Assembly: GCA_947490035.1 (NCBI GenBank)
Contig: CANLGS010000352.1
Span: 1 to 5,379 of the forward strand
Length of the DNA stretch: 5,379 nucleotides
From: Gemmataceae bacterium
GTDB lineage: Bacteria; Planctomycetota; Planctomycetia; Gemmatales; Gemmataceae
Direction of reading: 5' to 3'
Part shown: piece by piece, positions 1 through 5,375 of the stretch
Layout: the number at the start of each line of letters is the position of its first letter
Position numbering within the stretch: the first letter of the stretch is position 1
Notes under the pieces: model-generated
Databases searched by the model: none
What the model was told of the DNA's origin: nothing
The model's input: only the letters and a program-made list of their open reading frames with translations
Made by a program: the position numbers and the translations under genes

Positions 1-6
1 ACCTTC

Positions 7-324
7 ATGATCCCACAGATTCAACCGGCCGAACTGAAGCGGATGCTCGACGCGGGGCAACCGGTGGTGCTGCTCGACGTGCGCCAGCCGGACGAACACG
101 CGTACTGCGCGCTGCCGGGTAGCGTGCTGATCCCACTGGGTGAACTCGCGGCGCGAGTCGAAGAAGTGCCCGCAGGGGTGCCCGTGGTGGTGTACTGCCA
201 CCACGGGGTTCGCAGTCTGAGCGGCGCGGCGATCCTGATCCGCGCCGGCATCGAAGCGGTGTCGCTGGCCGGCGGGATCGACCGCTGGACGCTGGCGGCC
301 GATCCGAACGTGCCGCGCTACTGA
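7..324 (+). CDS. Single-domain rhodanese-like sulfurtransferase
   Basis: This is a 105-residue protein with one rhodanese domain and no signal peptide or membrane segment, so it should be cytoplasmic. Rhodaneses move sulfane sulfur from a donor to an acceptor through a cysteine persulfide. The catalytic cysteine is Cys64 in the loop CHHGVRS (64-70), which matches the usual CxxGxRS form. The N-terminal DVR (24-26) and the closing GGIDRW (89-94) are also family landmarks, and the PRY ending is common in this subgroup. Length fits GlpE/PspE-size proteins, so it looks complete. The ATG lies 6 bases from the window edge, so the ribosome binding site and any upstream operon partner cannot be seen. 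The gene converges on the peptide transporter. The physiological sulfur donor and acceptor are unknown. The family call is secure; the exact role is not. Confidence 0.93.
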   Translation: MIPQIQPAELKRMLDAGQPVVLLDVRQPDEHAYCALPGSVLIPLGELAARVEEVPAGVPVVVYCHHGVRSLSGAAILIRAGIEAVSLAGGIDRWTLAADPNVPRY

Positions 325-339
325 CGGCTTACACCGTCG
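322..339. terminator. Short inverted repeat over two convergent stop codons
   Basis: GACGG (323-327) and CCGTC (334-338) are perfect reverse complements around a 6-base loop, with a possible T-G pair added outside. The arms and loop contain the TGA of the rhodanese (322-324) and the TAA of the transporter (329-331 on the other strand). The 4-bp gap leaves no room for a separate terminator. A weak bidirectional terminator is possible, but there is no T-tract and the stem is only five base pairs, so chance is a real alternative. Confidence 0.3.
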
Positions 340-2134
340 CGCTGTTCCCCTCGGCGGCCTTCGCCGCGTCTTCGACATCTTTCATCCGCTTCATCGCGCG
401 GTTGAACTGCCCCGCCACCGGGATGAACACCAGCACCACCGCCGCCATCGCCACGGCCAGCATCGCGAAGTACACGCCCGGCTTCATGTGCTGGTAGAGC
501 TGCGTGATCGGCGCGTTGATGAGCAGGTTCGCCAGGAACACCACGGCCAGCCAGCACGCGGTGACGAAGCTCTTCATCGTCTTCGGCGCCGCGACGAAGG
601 CCAGTTCCAACCCCGTCACCGAGATCAGGATTTCGGCCACGGTGATGATGAGGAACGCGAGCACCTGCCACCACACCGTGACGCGCTCGTTCGGCTTCAC
701 CCACCCGATCAGCTCGACCGTCGCCCGGTCCTTCGGGTCGGGCTTGAGCGCGGTGATATCTTCTTTTGACTTCAGCAACACCTCCGCGACTCCGCCAGCG
801 GTCAGCCCCGCCTTATCGTCAGATGAGGTCGTAACGAGGTGACCGTTCTTGACGGTCAACACGGTGCCGTTCGTCAACTTCACAGTGCCGTTCGCGAAGT
901 TGAGCTTCTTCTTCTTATCGTCGAACTCGAAGTCGGTCGCGGTGACCGGCACGTCGGTGCCGACGGTCGCCTCACCCTTCACCTTCGTGAAGTCGCCGTC
1001 CTTCCACGCCGGCAGGACCAGCACGCCTTCCGGCGTCGTCAACTTCAGCATGTCCTGCTTCGCGCCCGCGAGGAAGCCCGCCAGACTCATGATGACCATG
1101 CTCAAGCCGGTCAGGACGAAGCCGAGCGCCATCTTCTGCGTCGCCTTGATGCCCATCCCCTTCTGTTCGAGCGTCTTGAACAGCCACACGCTGACCGGCA
1201 CCAGCAGCACGATGAAGATCGGGTTGAACCCCTGGATCGCGTCGGCCGACGCGGGCACGCCGAACAGGGTGCATTCCATGTACGTGTCGGCGAAGAAGAT
1301 CCACGTGCTAGCCGACTGGTCGAAGATGGCCCAGAAGAACATGACGGTGAGGAACAACAGCCCGATCCGGCCGAGCGTCTCCAGCTTCAGCGCGCGGTCG
1401 GCGGCCTTCTCCGCGGGCGTGACCACCTGGTAGATGATCGGGATGCCGGTCACCGTCTTGCCCGCGGCCGGCGGCGCGTTCGGGTCGCCCACCACCTTCT
1501 TGACAATCGTCTCCTGCGCGTAGAACTTTTTGCCGAGCGCGAAGATCACGAGCGCGAGCGCCATCAGCCCGGCCGGGAACAGGAACGCGGTCTGGTAGCC
1601 GTACTTGTTCCGCAGCCACGGCATCGCGAACTGCGACAGCGCCGCGCCGATGTTGATCGACATGTAGAACCAGCTAAACGCGCTGGTGCGCAACTGGTCC
1701 AGCCCCGGCCGCTGCTGGTCGTAGGTGAGGCCCATGAGCGTCGAGATGTTCGGTTTTATCACCCCGCTGCCCATCGCGAGCAGCACCAGCGAGCCGAAGA
1801 CGACGTACTTGTCCTCCGTGCCGACGACGAACTGGGCGATGACGTAGGGGACGGAGAACAGGACGATGGTCCAGTACTTGCCGAGGAAGTTGTCCGCGAT
1901 GTACCCGCCGATGAGCGGGAAGAAGTAGCACGCCGCGATGAACAGCGACATGAACGTGCCCGCGTCGCCCTCGGCCACGCCCAGCTTCTCGATCATGTAC
2001 TTGGCGAGGATCGCGCGCATGCCGTAGTACGAACAGCGCTCCGCGAACTCGCCCCAGAAGAAGAACCAGAAGCCGGTCGGGTGACCGGTCGGCACGCCGG
2101 GCGTCGGCGCGGGTGCAGTGGCAACAGATGACAC
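329..2134 (-). CDS. POT/PTR-family proton-coupled peptide transporter
   Basis: This 601-residue inner-membrane symporter probably imports di- and tripeptides with protons. Visible POT motifs are: ExxER at 29-33 followed by CSYYG (Cys34 where Phe is usual), GGYIAD (76-81), the helix-4 lysine Lys127 in IKPN, FYMSIN (156-161), FWAIFDQSASTW on helix 7 (267-278), and Glu501 with SVTGLE (505-510) and MKS (520-522) on helices 10-11. I count 12 helices, roughly 21-47, 60-80, 87-105, 110-128, 150-172, 178-200, 256-278, 303-321, 334-356, 486-510, 520-540 and 553-577. The 6-7 loop (201-255) is hydrophilic and lacks the two extra helices usual in bacterial POTs. A polar insert of about 125 residues (357-483) lies between helices 9 and 10. 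The start is GTG; the next in-frame Met is residue 39, inside the ExxER helix, so the GTG or something close is needed. No strong Shine-Dalgarno is seen. Substrate is inferred from the family. Confidence 0.93.
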   Translation of the reverse strand: MSSVATAPAPTPGVPTGHPTGFWFFFWGEFAERCSYYGMRAILAKYMIEKLGVAEGDAGTFMSLFIAACYFFPLIGGYIADNFLGKYWTIVLFSVPYVIAQFVVGTEDKYVVFGSLVLLAMGSGVIKPNISTLMGLTYDQQRPGLDQLRTSAFSWFYMSINIGAALSQFAMPWLRNKYGYQTAFLFPAGLMALALVIFALGKKFYAQETIVKKVVGDPNAPPAAGKTVTGIPIIYQVVTPAEKAADRALKLETLGRIGLLFLTVMFFWAIFDQSASTWIFFADTYMECTLFGVPASADAIQGFNPIFIVLLVPVSVWLFKTLEQKGMGIKATQKMALGFVLTGLSMVIMSLAGFLAGAKQDMLKLTTPEGVLVLPAWKDGDFTKVKGEATVGTDVPVTATDFEFDDKKKKLNFANGTVKLTNGTVLTVKNGHLVTTSSDDKAGLTAGGVAEVLLKSKEDITALKPDPKDRATVELIGWVKPNERVTVWWQVLAFLIITVAEILISVTGLELAFVAAPKTMKSFVTACWLAVVFLANLLINAPITQLYQHMKPGVYFAMLAVAMAAVVLVFIPVAGQFNRAMKRMKDVEDAAKAAEGNSATV

Positions 2135-2338
2135 GTCGGAAACCCTGTGGGGATGAACGGTTCAGTAAGTGCGGGGGAAAGTGTAGCGATCTTACCCACG
2201 CGCGCGCCACATGGCACGCGGATTCTTCTACCCGCTTGCTTGCGCGCCGCGACCGGGTACCATGTCCGCGTGCGGGCTGACGCACGCCACACCCTCTACC
2301 TCACCCACCCGCGGCCCGCCCCCGGAGAACTCACACCC
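2135..2338. promoter_or_regulatory. Divergent intergenic region, candidate promoters
   Basis: These 204 bases separate the divergent starts of the transporter (-) and the propeller (+), so promoters for both should lie here. On the + strand TTGCTT (2236-2241), a 16-base spacer and TACCAT (2258-2263) resemble a sigma-70 promoter, which would leave a leader of roughly 70 bases. On the - strand TACACT (2185-2180) could be a -10 element, but I see no good -35. No operator-like long inverted repeat stands out. The + strand reading frame is open back to 2147, but its content there is not protein-like. Promoter calls by eye in GC-rich DNA are weak. Confidence 0.3.
2324..2328 (+). promoter_or_regulatory. 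Shine-Dalgarno site that fixes the propeller start
   Basis: GGAGA sits 10 bases before the ATG at 2339. This, with the typical export signal that begins at that Met, is why I place the start here and not at the in-frame ATG at 2147. Confidence 0.6.
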
Positions 2339-3379
2339 ATGTTCCGCTCGCTCGTACCTCTCGCGATTGTCGCGCTCGTGGTGATCGCCTCGGAGGGCTT
2401 ACGCCCCCCGCTCGCCAAGTCCGAAGACAAGAAGCCGCCCATGACACTCGGCTCCATCGACCGCAAGGACCCGAAGCTCGACGCCATCATCCCGAAGGAT
2501 GCGAAGATCGAAGTGCTGGCCGGCGGGTTCAAGTGGACCGAAGGGCCGGTGTGGGACAAGAAGAACAACGCCCTCCTGTTCACCGACATCCCGAACAACC
2601 GCGTCGTGAAGTGGTCCGCGAAGGACGGCGTGTCCGACTTCCTCAAGCCCAGCGGCTACACCGGCAAGGAAGAGTTCAAGGGCGCCGAACCCGGCGCGAA
2701 CGGGCTTGCTTACGACAAGGACGGCAACCTCGTCCTGTGTCAGCACGGCGACCGCCGCATCGCGCGGCTCAAGGACGGCAAGTTCGAGACGCTCGCGGAC
2801 AAGTACATGGGCAAGCGGTTCAACAGCCCGAACGACCTCGTGTACGCGAAGAACGGTGACCTGTACTTCACCGACCCGCCCTACGGCCTGCCCAAGCAGA
2901 TGGACGACCCGAAGAAGGAACTCGACTTCCAGGGCGTGTACAAGCTCAGCCCGAAGGGCGAAGTGACGCTGCTCACGAAGGAGATGTCGCGGCCCAACGG
3001 CATCGCGCTGTCGCCCGACGAGAAGACGCTGTACGTCGCCAACTCCGACCCGCTCAAGGCGATCTGGATGGCGTTCCCCGTTAATGCCGACGGCACGCTC
3101 GGCAAGGGTAAACTGATTCACGACGCGACCGACGACGTGAAGAAGAACCCGGAGAAGGGTCTGCCCGACGGCATGAAGCTCGACGCGAAGGGCAACATCT
3201 TCGCGACCGCGGTGAACGGCGTGTACGTGTTCTCGCCGGAAGGCACGCTGATCGGCCGCATCGTGACCAACGACAAGACCGCGAACTGCGGTTGGGGCGA
3301 CGACGGCACCGTGCTGTACCTCTGCACCAACGACAAGCTCACCCGCGTCAAGACCACGACGAAGGGTTTGGGCTGGTAG
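2339..3379 (+). CDS. Exported SMP-30/gluconolactonase-like beta-propeller
   Basis: This 346-residue protein belongs to the SMP-30/gluconolactonase/LRE (SGL) family, six-bladed propellers that hold a divalent metal and mostly hydrolyse lactones or related esters. Repeated blade motifs are visible: WTEGPVW (66-72), GANGLAYDKDGN (119-130), NSPNDLVY (162-169), RPNGIALSPDE (218-228) and LPDGMKLDAKGN (275-286). By family comparison the metal ligands would be Glu68, Asn165 and/or Asn220, and Asp277, all present. The N terminus (MFRS, then hydrophobic 5-17) is an export signal without a lipobox Cys, so the enzyme should be periplasmic or secreted. Residues about 19-27 are encoded by a half-copy of the repeat seen at 3390-3479. 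The sulfite oxidase relative lies 120 bp downstream on the same strand. Substrate is unknown; a gluconolactonase label would be over-precise. Confidence 0.9.
   Translation: MFRSLVPLAIVALVVIASEGLRPPLAKSEDKKPPMTLGSIDRKDPKLDAIIPKDAKIEVLAGGFKWTEGPVWDKKNNALLFTDIPNNRVVKWSAKDGVSDFLKPSGYTGKEEFKGAEPGANGLAYDKDGNLVLCQHGDRRIARLKDGKFETLADKYMGKRFNSPNDLVYAKNGDLYFTDPPYGLPKQMDDPKKELDFQGVYKLSPKGEVTLLTKEMSRPNGIALSPDEKTLYVANSDPLKAIWMAFPVNADGTLGKGKLIHDATDDVKKNPEKGLPDGMKLDAKGNIFATAVNGVYVFSPEGTLIGRIVTNDKTANCGWGDDGTVLYLCTNDKLTRVKTTTKGLGW
2395..2418 (+). repeat. Half-copy of palindromic repeat inside the coding region
   Basis: These 24 bases are identical to 3456-3479, the right arm of the palindromic element. Here they are translated in frame, giving roughly GLRPPLAK after the hydrophobic core of the propeller's export signal. 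The inner GGGC-TTAC-GCCC hairpin is kept, with the stem reduced to four pairs. No left arm is found nearby, so this is a solo arm or a decayed copy. Confidence 0.8.
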
Positions 3380-3389
3380 GGATTGGCTC

Positions 3390-3479
3390 TTGGCGAGCGG
3401 GGGGCGTAAGCCCCCTGTTACGCCCAACAACTCAAACTCGCGTCGTTTTAACAGGGGGCTTACGCCCCCCGCTCGCCAA
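3390..3479. repeat. 90-bp palindromic element, perfect 31-bp arms
   Basis: The left arm (3390-3420) and right arm (3449-3479) are perfect 31-base reverse complements around a 28-base spacer (3421-3448). Each arm also contains its own hairpin: GGGGGC-GTAA-GCCCCC at 3400-3415 and GGGGGC-TTAC-GCCCCC at 3454-3469. In the left-arm transcript the loop is GUAA, a GNRA tetraloop. The element begins 10 bases after the propeller stop codon and ends 20 bases before the sulfite oxidase start. It carries no gene. It looks like an interspersed REP/BIME-like or MITE-like repeat, since one arm recurs at 2395-2418. It could also act as a transcription attenuator or 3'-end stabiliser, though no T-tract follows. 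Confidence 0.85.
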
Positions 3480-3496
3480 ATACCAAACACCAAACA
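3476..3496 (+). repeat. Three tandem heptamers before a start codon
   Basis: CCAAATA, CCAAACA and CCAAACA follow one another directly at 3476-3482, 3483-3489 and 3490-3496, overlapping the last bases of the palindrome and ending three bases before the ATG at 3500. The stretch is A/C-rich, should be unstructured, and holds no Shine-Dalgarno sequence. It may be the tail of the repeat element or an accessible ribosome-loading region. Confidence 0.6.
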
Positions 3497-3499
3497 GCT

Positions 3500-4636
3500 A
3501 TGTCCCTCTCCCGTCGCGAACTGCTCCGCACCGCGCCCCTCGCCGCTGTCGCGGTTGGGCTGTCGTCCCGGTTCGCGCCCGTCGCGCGCGCGGAACCGCT
3601 CGTCGTTCGCATGAACGAGCCGCGGAACCTCGAAACGCCGCTCTCCGACCTGTTCAGTAAAGAGACGGACAAGTTCTTCGTGCGGAGCCACTTCGCGGTG
3701 CCGGAAGTCGATCCGAAGACGTTCAAGCTCACCGTCGAAGGGCACGTCGGGAACAAACTGGAACTCACGCTCGACGACCTGAAGAAGATGGAGTCGGTGT
3801 CGCGCGAGATCGTGCTGGAGTGCGCCGGGAACGGGCGCGTGTTCCTCGTGCCGCAGGCGCGCGGCCTCCAGTGGGGGCACGGCGCGGTCGGTCAGGCGAA
3901 GTGGACCGGCGTGCCGCTCGGCGCGGTCCTCGAACGCGCGAAGGTCAAAGCCGGGGCCGGCGGCGTGGTGTTGATCGGCGCGGACAAGGGCGCGATCGCG
4001 GAGCCGGCCACGCCGGGCGCGATCCACTTCGACCGCGGGATTCCGTTCGCGAAGGCGAAGGCCGACGAGACGCTGCTCGTCTGGAACATGAACGACGAAC
4101 CGCTGACCGCGAGCCACGGGGCGCCGCTTCGCGCGCTCGTCGGCGGCTGGTACGGCATGGCGTCGGTGAAGTGGCTGAACCGCATCGTCGTGCTGGACAA
4201 GCCATACGGCGGCTTCTTCCAGACACTGGACTATTCCGTGTGGGACCGCCCGAAGGACGGACTGCCGCAACTGGTGCCGGTCACCGCGATTCAGCCGAAG
4301 GCGGTCATCACCAGCCCGCCGCCGGGCGTAGTTCAACTGGTGAGAAAAGGGACCGGCGGCATGTCCGGCTACGCGTGGGCGGGCGAGCGCGCCGTCGCGA
4401 AGGTGGAGGTAAGCGCCGACGGCGGGAAGACGTGGTCGGCCGCAAAGTTGTGGGCCAAGTCGGAACCGTTTCAGGCGGTCGAGTGGCGGAGCGACATCGT
4501 TCTCCCGCGCGGCCCGCTGACGTTGCTCGCGCGCTGCACCGACGACAAGGGCAACACGCAGGCCGCGACGCGCGACGCCGACCGCCGCAGCTACATGATT
4601 AACCACCTCGTCCCGGTCGAAGTCGCGGTGAAGTGA
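3500..4636 (+). CDS. Tat-exported sulfite oxidase-family molybdopterin enzyme
   Basis: This 378-residue protein has the sulfite oxidase fold without a heme domain. A twin-arginine signal opens it (SRRELLR, 4-10, hydrophobic stretch, then VARA before about residue 32), so it should be folded with molybdenum cofactor in the cytoplasm and exported to the periplasm. The molybdopterin domain (about 55-235) shows Cys108 in LECAGNGR as the expected Mo ligand. By comparison with chicken sulfite oxidase, Arg62 matches R138, Arg121 stands at K200, Trp125 matches W204 and Tyr245 matches Y322. SHGAPLRALVGGWYG and KWLNRI (205-229) are also typical. The dimerisation domain (about 265-375) has GYAWAGE and VEVSADGGKTW. 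Active-site residues look intact, so sulfite or a related oxyanion is a plausible substrate, with an outside cytochrome c as acceptor. No cytochrome partner is in the window, so a SorA or SoxC name is not justified. There is no Shine-Dalgarno; the ATG is chosen by the Tat signal. Confidence 0.9.
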   Translation: MSLSRRELLRTAPLAAVAVGLSSRFAPVARAEPLVVRMNEPRNLETPLSDLFSKETDKFFVRSHFAVPEVDPKTFKLTVEGHVGNKLELTLDDLKKMESVSREIVLECAGNGRVFLVPQARGLQWGHGAVGQAKWTGVPLGAVLERAKVKAGAGGVVLIGADKGAIAEPATPGAIHFDRGIPFAKAKADETLLVWNMNDEPLTASHGAPLRALVGGWYGMASVKWLNRIVVLDKPYGGFFQTLDYSVWDRPKDGLPQLVPVTAIQPKAVITSPPPGVVQLVRKGTGGMSGYAWAGERAVAKVEVSADGGKTWSAAKLWAKSEPFQAVEWRSDIVLPRGPLTLLARCTDDKGNTQAATRDADRRSYMINHLVPVEVAVK

Positions 4637-4659
4637 CCCCGCCGGGCCGCGGTCACTTC
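4630..4659. terminator. Inverted repeat holding both convergent stop codons
   Basis: GAAGTGACC (4630-4638) and GGTCACTTC (4651-4659) are perfect 9-base reverse complements around a 12-base GC-rich loop. Each arm contains a TGA: that of the sulfite oxidase relative (4634-4636, +) and that of the small gene (4655-4653, -). This is a candidate bidirectional terminator for the tail-to-tail pair. There is no clean T-tract on either side, and both genes end in Lys-stop, which helps to create the symmetry. Confidence 0.45.
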
Positions 4660-4997
4660 TTCGGGTTCTCGCCGAGCGGGGTGACGGTCACTTCGCCCAG
4701 GTACAGACGCGACGTGTATCCCCCGATACACACCTTCTGCCCGCCCTTCAGCGGCTTCTCGTCCGTGTGCGTCAAGATCACCTTGCCGTCCACCGCGACC
4801 GTGTACTCGCCGCCCTTCTTGGTGATCGTGAGCGTGAACGGCTCCTCCGGGTTGCCGGTCCGCTCGACCTTCAGCGCGTCGCCGTTCTTCCAGAGCAGCA
4901 TCTGGGAGTGACTGAACTGGAGCAGGTTCCCTTTGCGCTCCATGATGTCGGTCTTCACGTCGTCGGTCGCGAACCGGACGCACAGCATCCGCAACAC
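4653..4997 (-). CDS. Small beta-rich protein, likely truncated lectin-like domain
   Basis: From the ATG at 4997 this encodes 114 residues, with no signal peptide. The pattern of alternating hydrophobic strands, the segments FTLTITKKGGEYTVAVDGK (about 53-71) and the final strand YLGEVTVTPLG resemble the end of a concanavalin A/LamG-like jelly roll, as in many planctomycete extracellular proteins. Such domains are usually near 180-200 residues and follow an export signal, so this looks like a C-terminal fragment. Codon third positions remain almost all G/C upstream of the ATG to about 5019, which suggests the original frame was longer and that the ATG is only an internal Met. A remnant in another frame lies directly upstream (5023-5184). 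It converges on the sulfite oxidase gene with 16 bp between stops. No function can be given; it may not be expressed. Confidence 0.5.
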   Translation of the reverse strand: MLRMLCVRFATDDVKTDIMERKGNLLQFSHSQMLLWKNGDALKVERTGNPEEPFTLTITKKGGEYTVAVDGKVILTHTDEKPLKGGQKVCIGGYTSRLYLGEVTVTPLGENPKK

Positions 4998-5019
4998 GTT
5001 CTTCTGCGACGGCTGCAGA

Positions 5020-5184
5020 ACTTGTCGCCTCCCGGTGTTTGCAGGCCAGGAACGCCTCCCAGGTGAGCCACGCCTCGAACGAGGAGGTGGTTTCGACCAT
5101 CAACCGCAGGTCGGCCGCTTTCGCTTCCAGTCGGGCGCAGACCGTTCGGAACACGTCGACCGCGAACGCGTACGAGTCACTCAT
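5020..5184 (-). pseudogene. N-terminal remnant of an unrecognised protein
   Basis: From the ATG at 5184 the frame reads MSDSYAFAVDVFRTVCARLE and continues through WLTWEAFLACKHREA, about 53 residues with a natural amino acid mix, amphipathic helix character and G/C-rich third positions. At about 5025 the quality collapses: the next codons are ACA AGT TCT GCA, and the frame then runs on as an arginine/alanine-rich shadow of the downstream gene to a stop at 4591. The natural reading moves to the other frame. I do not recognise the family. It could be the 5' end of a different gene joined by a deletion, or the same gene with a one-base shift. A TTG start at 5232 would add 16 residues, but the ATG fits better. 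Ribosome binding is weak. Confidence 0.45.
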
Positions 5185-5375
5185 TGGTTGCACCCCGTCC
5201 GTGAAAAGGTCGCGTCCCGCTCGGCAATTCAAAAGGGCGTAACCGGTCGGGCTCTCTGGATGAAGTCGTGTCCTGACAAGGACATGGGCAGATCGACGGT
5301 GACGAAACAGCCTTCCTGGCGGAGAACATGGGTAACCACACCAACATGCTCGTCCAACCAGGAAGGCCGGGAGTC
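5185..5375. other. Region without a recognisable gene
   Basis: Open frames cross this stretch on both strands, but none reads like a known protein. On the + strand, the frame from about 5277 after a TGA (5274-5276) reads GQIDGDETAFLAENMGNHTN with fairly G/C-rich third positions, and might be the end of a decayed gene. TGTCCT-GACA-AGGACA (5269-5284) is a perfect small hairpin. A second inverted repeat lies at 5310-5367. I see no tRNA or CRISPR array. Confidence 0.4.
5310..5367. repeat. 10-bp inverted repeat near the right edge
   Basis: GCCTTCCTGG (5310-5319) and CCAGGAAGGC (5358-5367) are perfect reverse complements with a 38-base spacer. The right arm contains GGAAGG, the best Shine-Dalgarno candidate for an ATG at 5376. 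It could be a leader hairpin, part of a mobile-element end, or chance. Confidence 0.5.

Noticed and set aside
839..2131. A 430-residue open frame on the + strand opposite the transporter
   Set aside because: It is an Arg/His/Glu-rich shadow of a clear membrane protein and has no recognisable motif.
2147..2338. Upstream ATG at 2147 as the propeller start
   Set aside because: The extra 64 residues are not protein-like and would bury the export signal; the ATG at 2339 has a well-placed GGAGA.
3390..3479. Palindrome as a CRISPR repeat or a classical insertion sequence
   Set aside because: There is one inverted pair with a 28-base spacer, no regular direct repeats, and no room for a transposase.
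4079..4096. Trp195 taken as a lost catalytic tyrosine in the sulfite oxidase relative
   Set aside because: Counting along chicken sulfite oxidase from memory places the catalytic Tyr322 in the later HWQQNDY segment, which matches Tyr245 here. The active site appears intact.
2399..4606. A 735-residue open frame on the - strand, antisense to both the propeller and the sulfite oxidase gene
   Set aside because: It is rich in Arg, Val, Leu and His with no domain, runs through the palindrome, and mirrors the third-position G/C bias of real genes on the + strand.
5185..5232. TTG at 5232 as the start of the N-terminal remnant
   Set aside because: The added residues carry no homology-like pattern and the ATG at 5184 begins the natural-looking sequence.
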